Assembly (NCBI RefSeq): GCF_013133775.1
Contig: NZ_JABGBO010000006.1
Location: forward strand, 1 to 64,000
Source: Pelistega europaea
GTDB lineage: Bacteria > Pseudomonadota > Gammaproteobacteria > Burkholderiales > Burkholderiaceae_B
DNA length: 64,000 nt
Reading direction: 5' to 3'
Within the stretch, counting starts at the first letter, position 1; each line of letters begins with the position of its first letter. Below, in pieces: positions 1 through 8,792 of the stretch. The notes under the pieces are model-generated. The model saw only the letters and a list, made by a program, of their open reading frames with translations. It did not search any database and was not told where the DNA came from. Both the position numbers and the translations under genes were made by a program.

Positions 1-357
1 ACAGGTGCAGGGGTATTGAATCTACAAGCCAAAGCACGTAGCTATCATACGTTGACATCACAAGTAGGTGTGGAAGCGTTGGCACGTGTGGCGGATAAGT
101 GGACGATTAATACGCGTGTTGGCGTGGGTTATGACTTATTGGGTAAACCAGCATCTGCTCGAGTCGCCTTTGCAGGAGCACCAAATGTACCATTTACGGT
201 AGAAGGAGCCAAACATAACCGTATCAGTGGACAAGCAGGACTTAGCGTGAATTATCATGCGAATGACCGTGCAACATTCTCTGTTGGTTATGATGCACAG
301 TTCCGTGCTGGTTATAGAAACCAAAGCGTAGGAGCGACGTTGAAAGTGGCATTCTAG
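1..357 (+). CDS. Autotransporter beta-domain protein, C-terminal fragment (partial at window start)
   Basis: The reading frame is open from base 1 and ends at a stop at 355-357, so only the last 118 codons are visible. The peptide alternates polar and hydrophobic residues in short beta strands separated by small turns and ends in ATLKVAF with a terminal phenylalanine, the signature of outer-membrane beta barrels recognised by the BAM complex. Phrases such as NTRVGVGYDLL and FSVGYDAQFRAGY fit the autotransporter beta-domain family, which anchors a secreted passenger in the outer membrane. The passenger lies outside the window, so function (adhesin, protease or other) cannot be stated. A strong bidirectional hairpin follows at 421-459. 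Confidence 0.8.
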   Translation, partial: TGAGVLNLQAKARSYHTLTSQVGVEALARVADKWTINTRVGVGYDLLGKPASARVAFAGAPNVPFTVEGAKHNRISGQAGLSVNYHANDRATFSVGYDAQFRAGYRNQSVGATLKVAF

Positions 358-420
358 GGCTAATGCAAAAGAGGTGGCTGATTGGCTGCCTCTTGTTAAG
401 GTCATCATACAATGCCATAC

Positions 421-459
421 AAAAAAAGCCTCAAGGTGAATCATCTTGAGGCTTTTTAT
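421..459. terminator. Bidirectional intrinsic terminator between autotransporter gene and fbp
   Basis: AAAAAGCCTCAAG (423-435) and CTTGAGGCTTTTT (445-457) form a perfect 13-bp stem with a 9-base loop. The A-run on the left and T-run on the right make it usable in both directions, fitting its place between the convergent autotransporter and fbp genes. Confidence 0.85.
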
Positions 460-555
460 TTGACTGTGCTGTAAAACCTTATCATTAACGACAGAGGCAA
501 AGGGCAGTGTTCAATGGATGGGCAGACACTGCTGCCCTTGGTTTACTCTATATTA

Positions 556-1554
556 TTAAGAGAAGTATTTTTTAAAAGTCTCTACTTCATCTTTAGAGCC
601 TAGTACGACACTGACACGTTGGTGTAGTTGCGATGGTTGAATGTCTAAAATACGATTCACTGTATCGACAGCTGCACCACCAGCTTGCTCAATAATCATA
701 CTCATAGGATTCGCTTCATACATTAAACGCAATTTACCTGGTTTGTTAGGTTCACGTTTGTCCCAAGGATAAAGGAAAATCCCACCTCGTTGCAGAATGC
801 GGTGTACTTCTGCGACCATAGAGGCAACCCAACGCATATTGAAGTTTTTGCCGCGAGGACCTGTTTCACCGGCAAGGCAATCCTCAATATACTGACGTAC
901 TGGAGTATCCCAGTGACGCATATTGGACATATTAATAGAGAACTCTTTAGTCTCGGCTGGGATACGGATGTTTTCTTGAGTAAGAATCCAAGAACCTAAT
1001 TCGCGGTCAAGTGTAAAGCACACCACACCATTGCCCAGCGTCAATACTAAAAGTGTTTGAGGACCGTATAGAGCATAACCTGCGGCAACTTGTTGACGAC
1101 CAGGTTGCATAAAATCAGCCTCAGTCACTTCTCGCCCCATGACATCATCAGGTGCTTTAAGAATAGAGAAAATTGTTCCAATGGATACGTTAACATCAAT
1201 ATTAGAAGAGCCATCTAATGGATCAAACAATAAGAGGTATTTTCCTTGGGGATAGTGCTGAGGAATTTTGTAAATGGTGTCCATCTCTTCAGATGCCATC
1301 GCAGCAAGTTGCCCTCCCCATTCGTTGGCTTTTAAAAGAATATCGTTAGAGATAACATCAAGTTTTTTCTGTGTCTCACCTTGAACGTTTTCAGTACCTT
1401 GGCTACCAAGTACACCACCAAGCGCACCTTTGCCAACCGCGCTCCCAATCGTTTTGCAGGCACGTGCAACGACTTCTAATAGGAGACGTACATCGGGTGA
1501 TAGTTGTTGATGACGTTGTTGTTCAACTAAGTATTGGGTCAATGTTTTTTGCAT
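556..1554 (-). CDS. fbp: Fructose-1,6-bisphosphatase class 1
   Basis: Hydrolyses fructose 1,6-bisphosphate to fructose 6-phosphate, the committed step of gluconeogenesis, in the cytoplasm. The 332-residue product has the class 1 metal-site signature [20 protein letters not shown] near residue 110 and the substrate-binding stretch [20 protein letters not shown] followed by [16 protein letters not shown]. Length fits the family. The frame can be opened earlier at a TTG (1566), but the ATG at 1554 has GGAG six bases upstream and gives the expected N-terminus MQKTLTQYL, so I chose it. It lies downstream of pepN on the same strand, separated by a 158-base gap with a long hairpin at 1676-1705, so any co-transcription is probably attenuated. 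Confidence 0.95.
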   Translation of the reverse strand: MQKTLTQYLVEQQRHQQLSPDVRLLLEVVARACKTIGSAVGKGALGGVLGSQGTENVQGETQKKLDVISNDILLKANEWGGQLAAMASEEMDTIYKIPQHYPQGKYLLLFDPLDGSSNIDVNVSIGTIFSILKAPDDVMGREVTEADFMQPGRQQVAAGYALYGPQTLLVLTLGNGVVCFTLDRELGSWILTQENIRIPAETKEFSINMSNMRHWDTPVRQYIEDCLAGETGPRGKNFNMRWVASMVAEVHRILQRGGIFLYPWDKREPNKPGKLRLMYEANPMSMIIEQAGGAAVDTVNRILDIQPSQLHQRVSVVLGSKDEVETFKKYFS

Positions 1555-1675
1555 TCTATGCTCCAATGAGTATTTATTTATCGTGCATTATGCGCTAATT
1601 TCAGCATAAAAACTAGTTGTTTATGATATTTTGTACTTATAGTGAGAGAAAGGAATATGCCCTATTGGTTTTGTT

Positions 1676-1705
1676 GCCATAAACAGGATGTCTCCTGTCT
1701 ATGGC
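1676..1705. terminator. Long hairpin between pepN and fbp
   Basis: GCCATAAACAGGA (1676-1688) pairs with TCCTGTCTATGGC (1693-1705) over 13 positions with one A-C mismatch and a 4-base loop. It directly follows the pepN stop codon (minus strand). No T-tract follows on the minus strand, so it may be a leaky terminator or a 3'-end stabiliser rather than a classical terminator. Confidence 0.5.
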
Positions 1706-1712
1706 ATTGCTT

Positions 1713-4451
1713 TTAGATGCTTAATGCCTTAGAGACAATTTCCGTAGTGTTCTTTGATAAACCTTGGTGTTCTGCAACCTTTTGCAGGGCTTTTTGCATC
1801 AAAGTTTTAAATGGTTCAGCATAACGTTGCCAGCTATCCATGACGCGAGAGAAGCGAGCTGCAACCTCAGGATTTAAAGCATCCAAAGCTATCACTTGTT
1901 CTGCCCAGAAAGCATAAGCACTGCCATCCTCATCATGGAAAGCACGTGTATTATTCATGCAGAATTGGAATAATAATGCTCTGGCACGGTTAGGATTGCG
2001 TAGTACAAAGGCAGGGTGTTGCATGAGTTCACGGATATGTGCCACGTTAGGGGCAGATGTGGCCTGTAAGGCAAACCATTTATCAACGACGAGGGGGTTA
2101 TTTTCAAAATGTTGATAGAAGTCTTGGTTAAGTTGTGCCACCATTGCCTTAACCGTTGTGTTGCCATATATTGCTTCAGATGTGGCATTGTAATGCATTA
2201 AGGCACTCAAGGCTCCTAGTCGGTCGGTCATATTGGCGGCACTGTCATACTGCATTTTAGCCAGAGAGATGGCTTCGTTATCTTGGATGCTGAGTAAATA
2301 GTTAAGTGCTAAATTCTTCAAACTGCGTTGACCCACACTAATCGGATCTGGTCGGTACTCTCCTGTGGTATGTTGGGTACGGTAAGTTTGCATCCATAAA
2401 TCACGATGAGTACTGGCAATAGACTCTTTTACTATACGACGAGCTAGATAAAGTGCCTGAGGCTGCATAGGGCTGAGGCGTTCAAGTAGGACTTTTTCTG
2501 TTGGTAAAGCAAGTAACCATGAACGATACCCTGCATCTAATTGCATATCGGTGAGGTTATGCAACCATACCTTAAGCAAAGCAGTATCAACAGTGATGGA
2601 GCTTATGTTGCCTTGCTGTTTAATAATCTGCTGGGTTATGCGTAGGATTTCACGACTGGCTAATTCTTGGGCTGCTTCCCAACGGGCAAAAGGATTGACA
2701 TCATGAGCACATAGCACCGCAAGTTCCTCTGCAGGATAGGGGTAGCTCACATAAACAGGTGCGGAAAAATCCCGGAGTAATGACAATACAGGACGTTCAG
2801 GGATATGCGTAAATGTCCATGATTGTGTCTGGGTTTGTAATTCAAGTAATACGCCGTGATTTTCAGTTGTTCGTGCATTATCAAGGTGTTCCACTTTTAA
2901 TGGAATAGGTAGGCCTGTATGAGTTAGCATACCGATATGAAATGGAATGTGATAAGGTTTTTTATCAAAATCCTGACGTAGTTTTTCTACCCCAACTTTA
3001 GGGCAACTCTGGGTTAGGGTAATAGTGCAAGCCTGCTTGGTTTCATCGTAATCCATCTGCACTTGTACCGTGGGGGTTCCTGCTTGGGAATACCAGTGGC
3101 GGAATACTGACAAATCCTTGCCAGGATGCTGACGGCAATAGACACTCTCCATGGCATTGACAAAGTCATCGCAAGTGACTGCTTGACCATCATGGCGGTG
3201 GAAGTATTCTTGCATGCCTGCTTGGAATCCTTGCTCACCAAGCAGCGTATGTTGCATACGAATGACTTCAGCCCCTTTTTCATAGACGGTCGCTGTATAG
3301 AAATTACCAATTTCTTGATAGCTATCAGGACGAATAGGGTGTGCCATTGGTCCTGCATCTTCGGGAAATTGTGCGGTACGTAGTCGAGTGACATCGTCAA
3401 TACGTTTGACAGTTCTAGCACTGAGGGCTGCCTGTGGTGGTAAGTTGCGTGCCATCATATCGGCAGAGAATTCCTGGTCTCGGAAAACGGTTAATCCCTC
3501 TTTGAGAGAAAGCTGGAACCAATCACGGCAAGTCACTCGATTACCAGTCCAGTTATGGAAATATTCATGACCAATAACAGATTCAATCCCTTCAAAATTG
3601 GCGTCTGTTGCGGTTTCTGGGTCAGCTAATACATAGGCAGCATTAAAGATATTTAATCCTTTGTTCTCCATCGCACCCATGTTAAAGTCGCGTACTGCCA
3701 CAACCATAAAACGGTCTAAATCTAGCTCAAGGTTAAAGCGCTGTTCATCCCAGAACATAGCACGTTCTAGACTATCTAATGCCCAGAGGGTTTGATCACC
3801 ATTGCCTTTATCACTGTAAACTTGGAGCAGAACGTCACGTCCAGAGCGAGTCTTACTTGTCTTTTCACGAATATCGAAATCACCTGCTACAAGAGCAAAT
3901 AAATAGCAGGGTTTTAGAAAAGGATCGTGCCATTGACATTGATGACGTCCATTATCTAAGTCTTGGGTATGGATAAGGTTGCCATTAGACAATAAATAAG
4001 GGTATTTTGCTTTATCGGCTTCAAGTGTCACAAAAAATTCACTCATCACATCAGGACGATCAGGGTAGAAGGTGATACGACGAAAGCCTTCTGCTTCACA
4101 TTGAGTAAAAAAGCTATTGCCTGAAACATATAAGCCCATGAGCGTGCTGTTTGCACTAGGGTTGCAAGTGGAGGTAACCGTAAGTTCAAAGTGGTCTTGT
4201 GTAGGATGCAAGATAAGTTGCTCACCTTGCAAGGTATAGTCTGTGGTAGTTTGACCATCTATACTGACTGATTCAAGTTGAATATCTTCACCATTAAGAA
4301 TAAGTGCAGAGCGTGGCATGTCCGCTTTGCGTGTTACGGTCATTGTGTTGGTCACAACTGTGCGTGTCACATCTAGGCTAAAGTGTAGAGAGACTTTTTC
4401 GATATGATAGGGATATGGTTGGTAATCTTTACGGTAGATAGTAGTGCTCAT
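1713..4451 (-). CDS. pepN: Aminopeptidase N (M1 family zinc metallopeptidase)
   Basis: Cytoplasmic broad-specificity aminopeptidase that removes N-terminal residues during peptide turnover. The 912-residue protein has the M1 exopeptidase motif GAMENKGLNIFN followed by the zinc site HEYFHNWTGNRVTCRDWFQL, in which the two histidines of HEXXH and a downstream glutamate (SLKEGLTVFRDQEF) bind zinc. The N-terminal beta-saddle (RKDYQPYPYHIEKVSLHF) and the large C-terminal helical domain (LARRIVKESIASTHRDLW) match the gammaproteobacterial PepN type. Length is slightly above the E. coli enzyme (about 870). It is followed on the same strand by fbp. The 339 bases upstream separate it from a divergent lipoprotein gene and probably carry both promoters. 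Confidence 0.96.
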   Translation of the reverse strand: MSTTIYRKDYQPYPYHIEKVSLHFSLDVTRTVVTNTMTVTRKADMPRSALILNGEDIQLESVSIDGQTTTDYTLQGEQLILHPTQDHFELTVTSTCNPSANSTLMGLYVSGNSFFTQCEAEGFRRITFYPDRPDVMSEFFVTLEADKAKYPYLLSNGNLIHTQDLDNGRHQCQWHDPFLKPCYLFALVAGDFDIREKTSKTRSGRDVLLQVYSDKGNGDQTLWALDSLERAMFWDEQRFNLELDLDRFMVVAVRDFNMGAMENKGLNIFNAAYVLADPETATDANFEGIESVIGHEYFHNWTGNRVTCRDWFQLSLKEGLTVFRDQEFSADMMARNLPPQAALSARTVKRIDDVTRLRTAQFPEDAGPMAHPIRPDSYQEIGNFYTATVYEKGAEVIRMQHTLLGEQGFQAGMQEYFHRHDGQAVTCDDFVNAMESVYCRQHPGKDLSVFRHWYSQAGTPTVQVQMDYDETKQACTITLTQSCPKVGVEKLRQDFDKKPYHIPFHIGMLTHTGLPIPLKVEHLDNARTTENHGVLLELQTQTQSWTFTHIPERPVLSLLRDFSAPVYVSYPYPAEELAVLCAHDVNPFARWEAAQELASREILRITQQIIKQQGNISSITVDTALLKVWLHNLTDMQLDAGYRSWLLALPTEKVLLERLSPMQPQALYLARRIVKESIASTHRDLWMQTYRTQHTTGEYRPDPISVGQRSLKNLALNYLLSIQDNEAISLAKMQYDSAANMTDRLGALSALMHYNATSEAIYGNTTVKAMVAQLNQDFYQHFENNPLVVDKWFALQATSAPNVAHIRELMQHPAFVLRNPNRARALLFQFCMNNTRAFHDEDGSAYAFWAEQVIALDALNPEVAARFSRVMDSWQRYAEPFKTLMQKALQKVAEHQGLSKNTTEIVSKALSI

Positions 4452-4790
4452 ATCATTAGTTCTAGAAAAACGGTAAAACCCTTATTATATAAAGAAGAGG
4501 TAGGTTGGGTGTGGTATCTGGTTAAACAATTTTTACGCTGCATGTCAAATGAGTCTATGAGTATTTAGTTTCTATAAAAAACAGAGTAATATGTAGGGAT
4601 ATTTTGCCTTATTGATAAATCAATATATTCCTTGTGTCTTAGGTTTGATAATGGGCTTAAGACCTGTTGATGTTATAGATTTAAGGTGAACTCTATTGGT
4701 GAAAAGATGTTTTTCATCAGGGTAGGTTTACCCAATGAAATAATGCCTTTTGAGAGAGTGTTAGTACAACGGTATCGTTGAGAGGTTTTT
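4452..4790. other. Intergenic region between divergent pepN and DUF4136 lipoprotein gene
   Basis: AT-rich with no coding frame I can support. It contains a 7-bp inverted repeat TATTGAT-aa-ATCAATA (4610-4625), a small hairpin GGGTA-GGTT-TACCC near 4720-4733, and CAACG-gtat-CGTTG (4767-4780) directly before the AGAGG ribosome-binding site of the next gene. I cannot assign promoters confidently. Confidence 0.4.
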
Positions 4791-5441
4791 ATGTACTTGT
4801 CTCGTTGTAAAGTATGGTTTGGTATGGCCTTGGTTAGTTTGCTTACAGCTTGCGCTAGTGTGGATACTTTTTCTACACAAGTGAGTTCTTTTAATAACTG
4901 GCCAGCAACAGCCCATGGTGGTTTTTATGCCTTTAGTCAGGATTTTTCTCAAAATCTAGAGCAAAAGGGTTATGCCGAAATGATTGCACAAGAGATGTGG
5001 GCAACTGGATTGAGGCGTACAAATGATGTTAAAAAGGCTCAGTTTTTGGTGAGTTTTGAGACGAATACAGAAACGCGTGAACGCATTGTGGAAGAATACT
5101 CTGAAGACCCTATGTTGGTGCCTAGTCTGGGATTTTGGGGCTGGGGACCTCGTTGGGGATATTACAATACTTTTAACATGATGTATGTCCCCCATGTAGA
5201 GCGTTATCCTGTGCGCTATCACATTTATTCATTGGCCTTGGAAATCAAGGACAAAACAGGTGCACCGGTATATCAATCTAAAGTGGTGGCACAGAGCGAC
5301 GCGTCTTTGCATGAGGTCATGCCATTCTTGGCAAATTCAGTGTTTGATGATTTTCCACGTAATGGAGTGCGTACTATTCGATATGATATTGATAAAAGTC
5401 TCCAACAAAATGCCCCTATTCGCTATAGTGAGAAGAAATAG
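4791..5441 (+). CDS. DUF4136 family lipoprotein
   Basis: The 216-residue product begins with a lipoprotein signal peptide ending in the lipobox LTAC, with the lipidated cysteine at residue 21. The rest resembles DUF4136: an N-terminal Y/F-rich segment (GGFYAFSQDFSQNLEQKGY), a strand-rich core with LVSFETNTETRERIVEEY, a G/W/Y-rich loop (GFWGWGPRWGYYN), then a segment ending FDDFPRNGVRTIRYDI. Such proteins are predicted to sit in the outer membrane or periplasm; the function is unknown. AGAGG lies six bases before the ATG. It stands alone, with pepN divergent upstream and tldD 220 bases downstream. Confidence 0.8.
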   Translation: MYLSRCKVWFGMALVSLLTACASVDTFSTQVSSFNNWPATAHGGFYAFSQDFSQNLEQKGYAEMIAQEMWATGLRRTNDVKKAQFLVSFETNTETRERIVEEYSEDPMLVPSLGFWGWGPRWGYYNTFNMMYVPHVERYPVRYHIYSLALEIKDKTGAPVYQSKVVAQSDASLHEVMPFLANSVFDDFPRNGVRTIRYDIDKSLQQNAPIRYSEKK

Positions 5442-5463
5442 AGGGTATTGTTGTGAACATCAC

Positions 5464-5514
5464 TTCTTTTGCCAAGGTATGAAGACACTATCACTGGGAT
5501 TTTGCCAAGGTATG
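5464..5514. repeat. Short direct repeat TTTTGCCAAGGTATG
   Basis: The 15-base word TTTTGCCAAGGTATG occurs twice, about 34 bases apart, just after the DUF4136 stop codon. It looks like a local duplication; no function is evident. Confidence 0.6.
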
Positions 5515-5660
5515 GTGGCATCTATTGCCGGGAATTGATGTTTTGCAGTGGTTTGTGATACGCTTTAACCCTATTAGCAAATAATGGTAATTCAATCAAA
5601 AGCGTTATCTTTTATGCTACGCTTTAGCTTTTGAAAAATTTAAGAGAGAATAATATTTCT

Positions 5661-7106
5661 ATGACAGCATATACTCCTGCTTTTGAACAAGCACAATCCT
5701 TATTGTTTAATGCCAATGGTGTACATGAGGGGCATTTATCGAAAGCATTAGCAGAGATATTTACCCATAAGGTGGATTATGCAGACCTATACTTTCAATA
5801 TAACCGCAGTGAGAGCTGGGCACTCGAAGAGGGTATCGTAAAGACAGGGAGTTTTCATATTTCGCAAGGCGTGGGTGTACGTGCTGTGACGGGAGATAAG
5901 ACAGCTTTTGCTTACTCTGATGAGATTTCTCCTAAAGCGTTGCTTAAGGCTGCTAGTACAGTGAAAACGATTGCTCGTCAAGGAGCCGGTAAAGTCAAGG
6001 TGGCCAAGACTCACCCAGAACCACATCAACTTTATGCCCCACTCGATCCTACAGGAAGTTTAGAGACAGCAGACAAAGTGGCTTTATTGGAGCGAGTTGA
6101 GCAGATGGCTCGAGCCAAAGACCCTGCTATTGTGCAAGTGATGGCAGGCCTGAGTATGGAGCATGATGTCATTATGGTGGCAGGCTCTGATGGTCGTTTA
6201 CAAGCAGATGTTCGTCCTTTAGTGCGTTTGTCATTGACGGTGATTGCTGAACGTGATGGGCGTCGAGAGATGGGGCATGCAGGCGGAGGTGGTCGCTTTG
6301 GACTTAATTATTTTAGTGAGTCGCAGTTGCAATCCTATGCAGATAAAGCTGTACACGAGGCATTGACCAATCTCATTGCTAAACCAGCTCCAGCTGGTGA
6401 AATGGTAGTAGTACTAGGTGCTGGCTGGCCAGGGATTTTATTGCATGAGGCGGTAGGTCATGGTCTTGAGGGCGACTTTAACCGTAAAGGCTCTAGTGTT
6501 TTCTCTGGGCGTATTGGTGAACAGGTAGCCTCTAAGGGGGTGACTGTTATTGATGATGGCACTATCCCTGATCGTCGAGGCTCGCTTAATATGGATGATG
6601 AGGGTAATCCGACGCAGCGTACTGTATTGATTGAAGATGGTATTTTGCGTGGTTATATGCAAGATAGTATGAATGCACGTTTGATGAAGATGAAGACCAC
6701 AGGCAATGGTCGTCGTGAGTCCTATGCACATCTACCTATGCCTCGTATGACAAATACTTTTATGCTAGGAGGAGATAAATCTCCAGAAGAGATTATCCGC
6801 TCTGTGAAAAAAGGTATTTTTGCAGCAAATTTCTCTGGTGGTCAGGTCGATATTACTAGCGGTAAGTTTGTCTTCTCGGCTTCTGAGGCTTATCTGATTG
6901 AAAATGGTAAGATTACCTCTCCAATTAAAGGTGCTACATTAATTGGTAACGGTCTAGATGCGATGAATAAGGTGTCTATGATTGGTAATGATTTGGCACT
7001 GGATAGTGGTGTAGGAACTTGCGGGAAAGAAGGGCAGGGGGTACCCGTGGGAGTAGGCATGCCAACGATTAGGTTAGATGGTCTTACTGTAGGTGGGACG
7101 AAATAG
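5661..7106 (+). CDS. tldD: Metalloprotease TldD
   Basis: TldD with its partner TldE (PmbA) forms a zinc-dependent protease that degrades unfolded or leader peptides in the cytoplasm. The 481-residue protein starting at ATG 5661 has the same length as E. coli TldD and shares the landmarks [39 protein letters not shown], the zinc motif HEAVGH (H262, E263, H267; HEXXXH) and the conserved C-terminus [19 protein letters not shown]. An upstream TTG at 5631 would add ten residues with no family counterpart, so the ATG is preferred. A perfect 14-bp hairpin at 7120-7157 follows the gene. The tldE partner is not in the window. Confidence 0.95.
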   Translation: MTAYTPAFEQAQSLLFNANGVHEGHLSKALAEIFTHKVDYADLYFQYNRSESWALEEGIVKTGSFHISQGVGVRAVTGDKTAFAYSDEISPKALLKAASTVKTIARQGAGKVKVAKTHPEPHQLYAPLDPTGSLETADKVALLERVEQMARAKDPAIVQVMAGLSMEHDVIMVAGSDGRLQADVRPLVRLSLTVIAERDGRREMGHAGGGGRFGLNYFSESQLQSYADKAVHEALTNLIAKPAPAGEMVVVLGAGWPGILLHEAVGHGLEGDFNRKGSSVFSGRIGEQVASKGVTVIDDGTIPDRRGSLNMDDEGNPTQRTVLIEDGILRGYMQDSMNARLMKMKTTGNGRRESYAHLPMPRMTNTFMLGGDKSPEEIIRSVKKGIFAANFSGGQVDITSGKFVFSASEAYLIENGKITSPIKGATLIGNGLDAMNKVSMIGNDLALDSGVGTCGKEGQGVPVGVGMPTIRLDGLTVGGTK

Positions 7107-7119
7107 TTTTTTGTGTGCT

Positions 7120-7157
7120 TCTCATTGCAATACCAAGTTGAATGTATTGCAATGAGA
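7120..7157. terminator. Perfect 14-bp hairpin between convergent tldD and the next gene
   Basis: TCTCATTGCAATAC (7120-7133) and GTATTGCAATGAGA (7144-7157) are exact inverse complements with a 10-base loop. It sits between convergent genes. No long T-tract follows, but the stem length and place suggest a transcription-end element. Confidence 0.55.
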
Positions 7158-7199
7158 TTCTGTCAAGCTATGACTGTTTATTTTAAATGAGAAAAGGGG

Positions 7200-7640
7200 C
7201 TACCACGAGAAATAAAACATGCCTTTTGCCAGGATAACAATCATAATAACATGGCAGAAAACACTGATATGAATACGGTGAGAAATTTTGCCTGTAAGTT
7301 TGCCTTTTTTTCGTAAGACCATCACAGTAAGGAAGTGACAGAAAACACTAATAGCAAGGAGTATTTTCAGGGTGAGCATGGTGCCAAATGAGCTGGTAAA
7401 AGGGTGGGCCAATGTGTCACGGTGAAACCATGCCATGCCGATACCTGCACTGAACAGTACTAGTAATACCCAGGGAATAATCTCTTTAGCCCGTACGCCT
7501 ACCGCTTTTTCTATTTCACGCATGATTTCGCGAGGTAATCGATGGTGTATTTTACTCAAGAAAATAATTTCAAAAAATACGGTGCCGATAAAGACAAAGG
7601 CGGCAAGCAAGTGAAGAATAAGTAATATAGGGTAACTCAT
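7200..7640 (-). CDS. Small four-helix membrane protein (CopD/HemJ-like)
   Basis: The 146-residue product has four hydrophobic segments, at about 4-27, 55-75, 88-110 and 124-143, and so should be an integral inner-membrane protein. Histidines lie within or next to helices (LILHLLAAFVFIG, SVFCHFLTVMVL, ISVFCHVIMIVI), an arrangement seen in the CopD and HemJ-like families, where histidines bind copper or heme. I do not recognise a specific family with certainty. It is divergent from the Crp/Fnr-type regulator at 7934, and a perfect palindrome (7710-7732) lies 70-92 bases upstream of its start, so it may be controlled by that regulator. Confidence 0.6.
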   Translation of the reverse strand: MSYPILLILHLLAAFVFIGTVFFEIIFLSKIHHRLPREIMREIEKAVGVRAKEIIPWVLLVLFSAGIGMAWFHRDTLAHPFTSSFGTMLTLKILLAISVFCHFLTVMVLRKKGKLTGKISHRIHISVFCHVIMIVILAKGMFYFSW

Positions 7641-7709
7641 AGATTTTGCTATAAAAGTTTAATCGGTTTGTCATTGTGTACAACAGGTATTCATTCGTTA
7701 ATCCTTGTG

Positions 7710-7732
7710 TTTACCATACTGTGTATGGTAAA
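7710..7732. promoter_or_regulatory. Perfect 10-bp inverted repeat (operator candidate)
   Basis: TTTACCATAC-TGT-GTATGGTAAA lies between the divergent membrane-protein and regulator genes. A closely related copy with the same TGT centre lies at 8679-8700. It does not fit the FNR (TTGAT-N4-ATCAA) or CRP (TGTGA-N6-TCACA) consensus. Confidence 0.55.
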
Positions 7733-7819
7733 TATCTTAAATAGTCAGAATCTACTAAGATGGCTAGTTTAGTATCGCTAGTTAAGTTACAATATATTGT
7801 TACGGTTTGTTGTGAAATA

Positions 7820-7851
7820 TTGGATTGCTTGACTGCCGTTGTTGGATTGCT
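7820..7851 (+). repeat. Direct repeat TTGGATTGCT with 22-base period
   Basis: TTGGATTGCT occurs at 7820-7829 and 7842-7851, about two helix turns apart, 83-114 bases upstream of the Crp/Fnr-type gene. This spacing is compatible with a tandem regulator site. Confidence 0.4.
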
Positions 7852-7933
7852 GGCACGATAGATCAAGTCCTATTGTCACAATAATCAGAATTGTTTAATG
7901 CGTGTATTTTTGCATAAGACGTAGAGAATAAAA

Positions 7934-8656
7934 ATGATAAATATCAATTCATTGAGTGTTGAGGATAGACAAGCTTTAAGACACATGCTAGAGCAGCATC
8001 CTTTATTTCACCAATATCCCGAGGCATTTTATGATGTCTTAATGAATAATGCTGGCATTTTGAAAGTTAAAGCTGGTCAGTTGGTATTTCGTGAAGGAGA
8101 TGATGCTCCTTGTTTTATGGTTGTACGTGATGGTGCGATTGAAATGTTTCGCTACTCTATAGAGGGTGATGAGCGTGTTTTCTCAATTTTTGAGCGAGGT
8201 CAGTTGGTTGCTCATGCAGCAATGTTTATGCCACATGGTAAGTACCCGATGAATGCACGAGTGCGAGATGATGCCGTGTTGTTCTGTATTCAGCGTCAGG
8301 CATTGCACCAAGCATGTATGCAGTTTCCCTTACTGGCAATTCGTCTTCTAGGTGGGTTTAGTATGCAGATTTATCAGCATATTAATCAGGTGCACTGGTT
8401 GACATCAAGTTCAGCACAGGAGCGTTTGGCTCATTATTTTGTAGAGCTAAGTCAGAGTCAGCAAAGTGACATAATTACCTTACCCGTGACACAAAAGCAA
8501 CTTGCAGCACAGTTGGGGATTCGTGCAGAGACGTTGAACCGTTTGCTTGGTGAGTGGCAACAAAAGAACTATATTCAAGGTAAGCGTAAAGAGTGGCAGT
8601 TGCTAGATGTGACTTACTTGAAGTCATTGTCAGGTGCAGCGAAGCGAACATTCTAA
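7934..8656 (+). CDS. Crp/Fnr family transcriptional regulator
   Basis: The 240-residue protein has an N-terminal cyclic-nucleotide-binding-like beta-roll (about 25-140; GQLVFREGDDAPCFMVVRDG), a dimerisation helix (FPLLAIRLLGGFSMQIY), and a C-terminal winged helix-turn-helix (about 165-225; TQKQLAAQLGIRAETLNRLL). The first cysteine is at residue 59, so the N-terminal cysteine cluster that binds Fe-S in FNR is absent. It therefore belongs to another branch, possibly the Dnr/heme- or NO-sensing group, but the effector cannot be read from the sequence. Divergent from a small membrane protein gene and flanked by two copies of a palindrome (7710-7732 and 8679-8700), which suggests autoregulation. 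Confidence 0.85.
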   Translation: MININSLSVEDRQALRHMLEQHPLFHQYPEAFYDVLMNNAGILKVKAGQLVFREGDDAPCFMVVRDGAIEMFRYSIEGDERVFSIFERGQLVAHAAMFMPHGKYPMNARVRDDAVLFCIQRQALHQACMQFPLLAIRLLGGFSMQIYQHINQVHWLTSSSAQERLAHYFVELSQSQQSDIITLPVTQKQLAAQLGIRAETLNRLLGEWQQKNYIQGKRKEWQLLDVTYLKSLSGAAKRTF

Positions 8657-8678
8657 AGAGGGTGTTTAAGTTAATCCC

Positions 8679-8700
8679 TTTACCATAATGTTTATGGTTT
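8679..8700. promoter_or_regulatory. Second copy of the TTTACCATAn-TGT palindrome
   Basis: TTTACCATAA-TGT-TTATGGTTT has 7-bp perfect arms (ACCATAA/TTATGGT) and the same TGT centre as the site at 7710-7732. It lies just past the regulator stop codon. A second hairpin, ACCAACCCT to AGGGTGTGGT around 8713-8741, follows. Confidence 0.4.
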
Positions 8701-8792
8701 GTGTCGATGTTTACCAACCCTATAATATACAGGGTGTGGTTCTTCTTGCTTTGCTGAGTGTGTTAGCAAGATAAATGGGGTAAAGACAATTT

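Noticed and set aside
4610-4625. TATTGAT-aa-ATCAATA as an FNR box
   Set aside because: The half-sites are two bases apart, not four, so it does not fit the FNR consensus.
7934-8656. Calling the Crp/Fnr-type protein FNR
   Set aside because: No cysteine occurs before residue 59, so the FNR iron-sulfur cluster cannot form.
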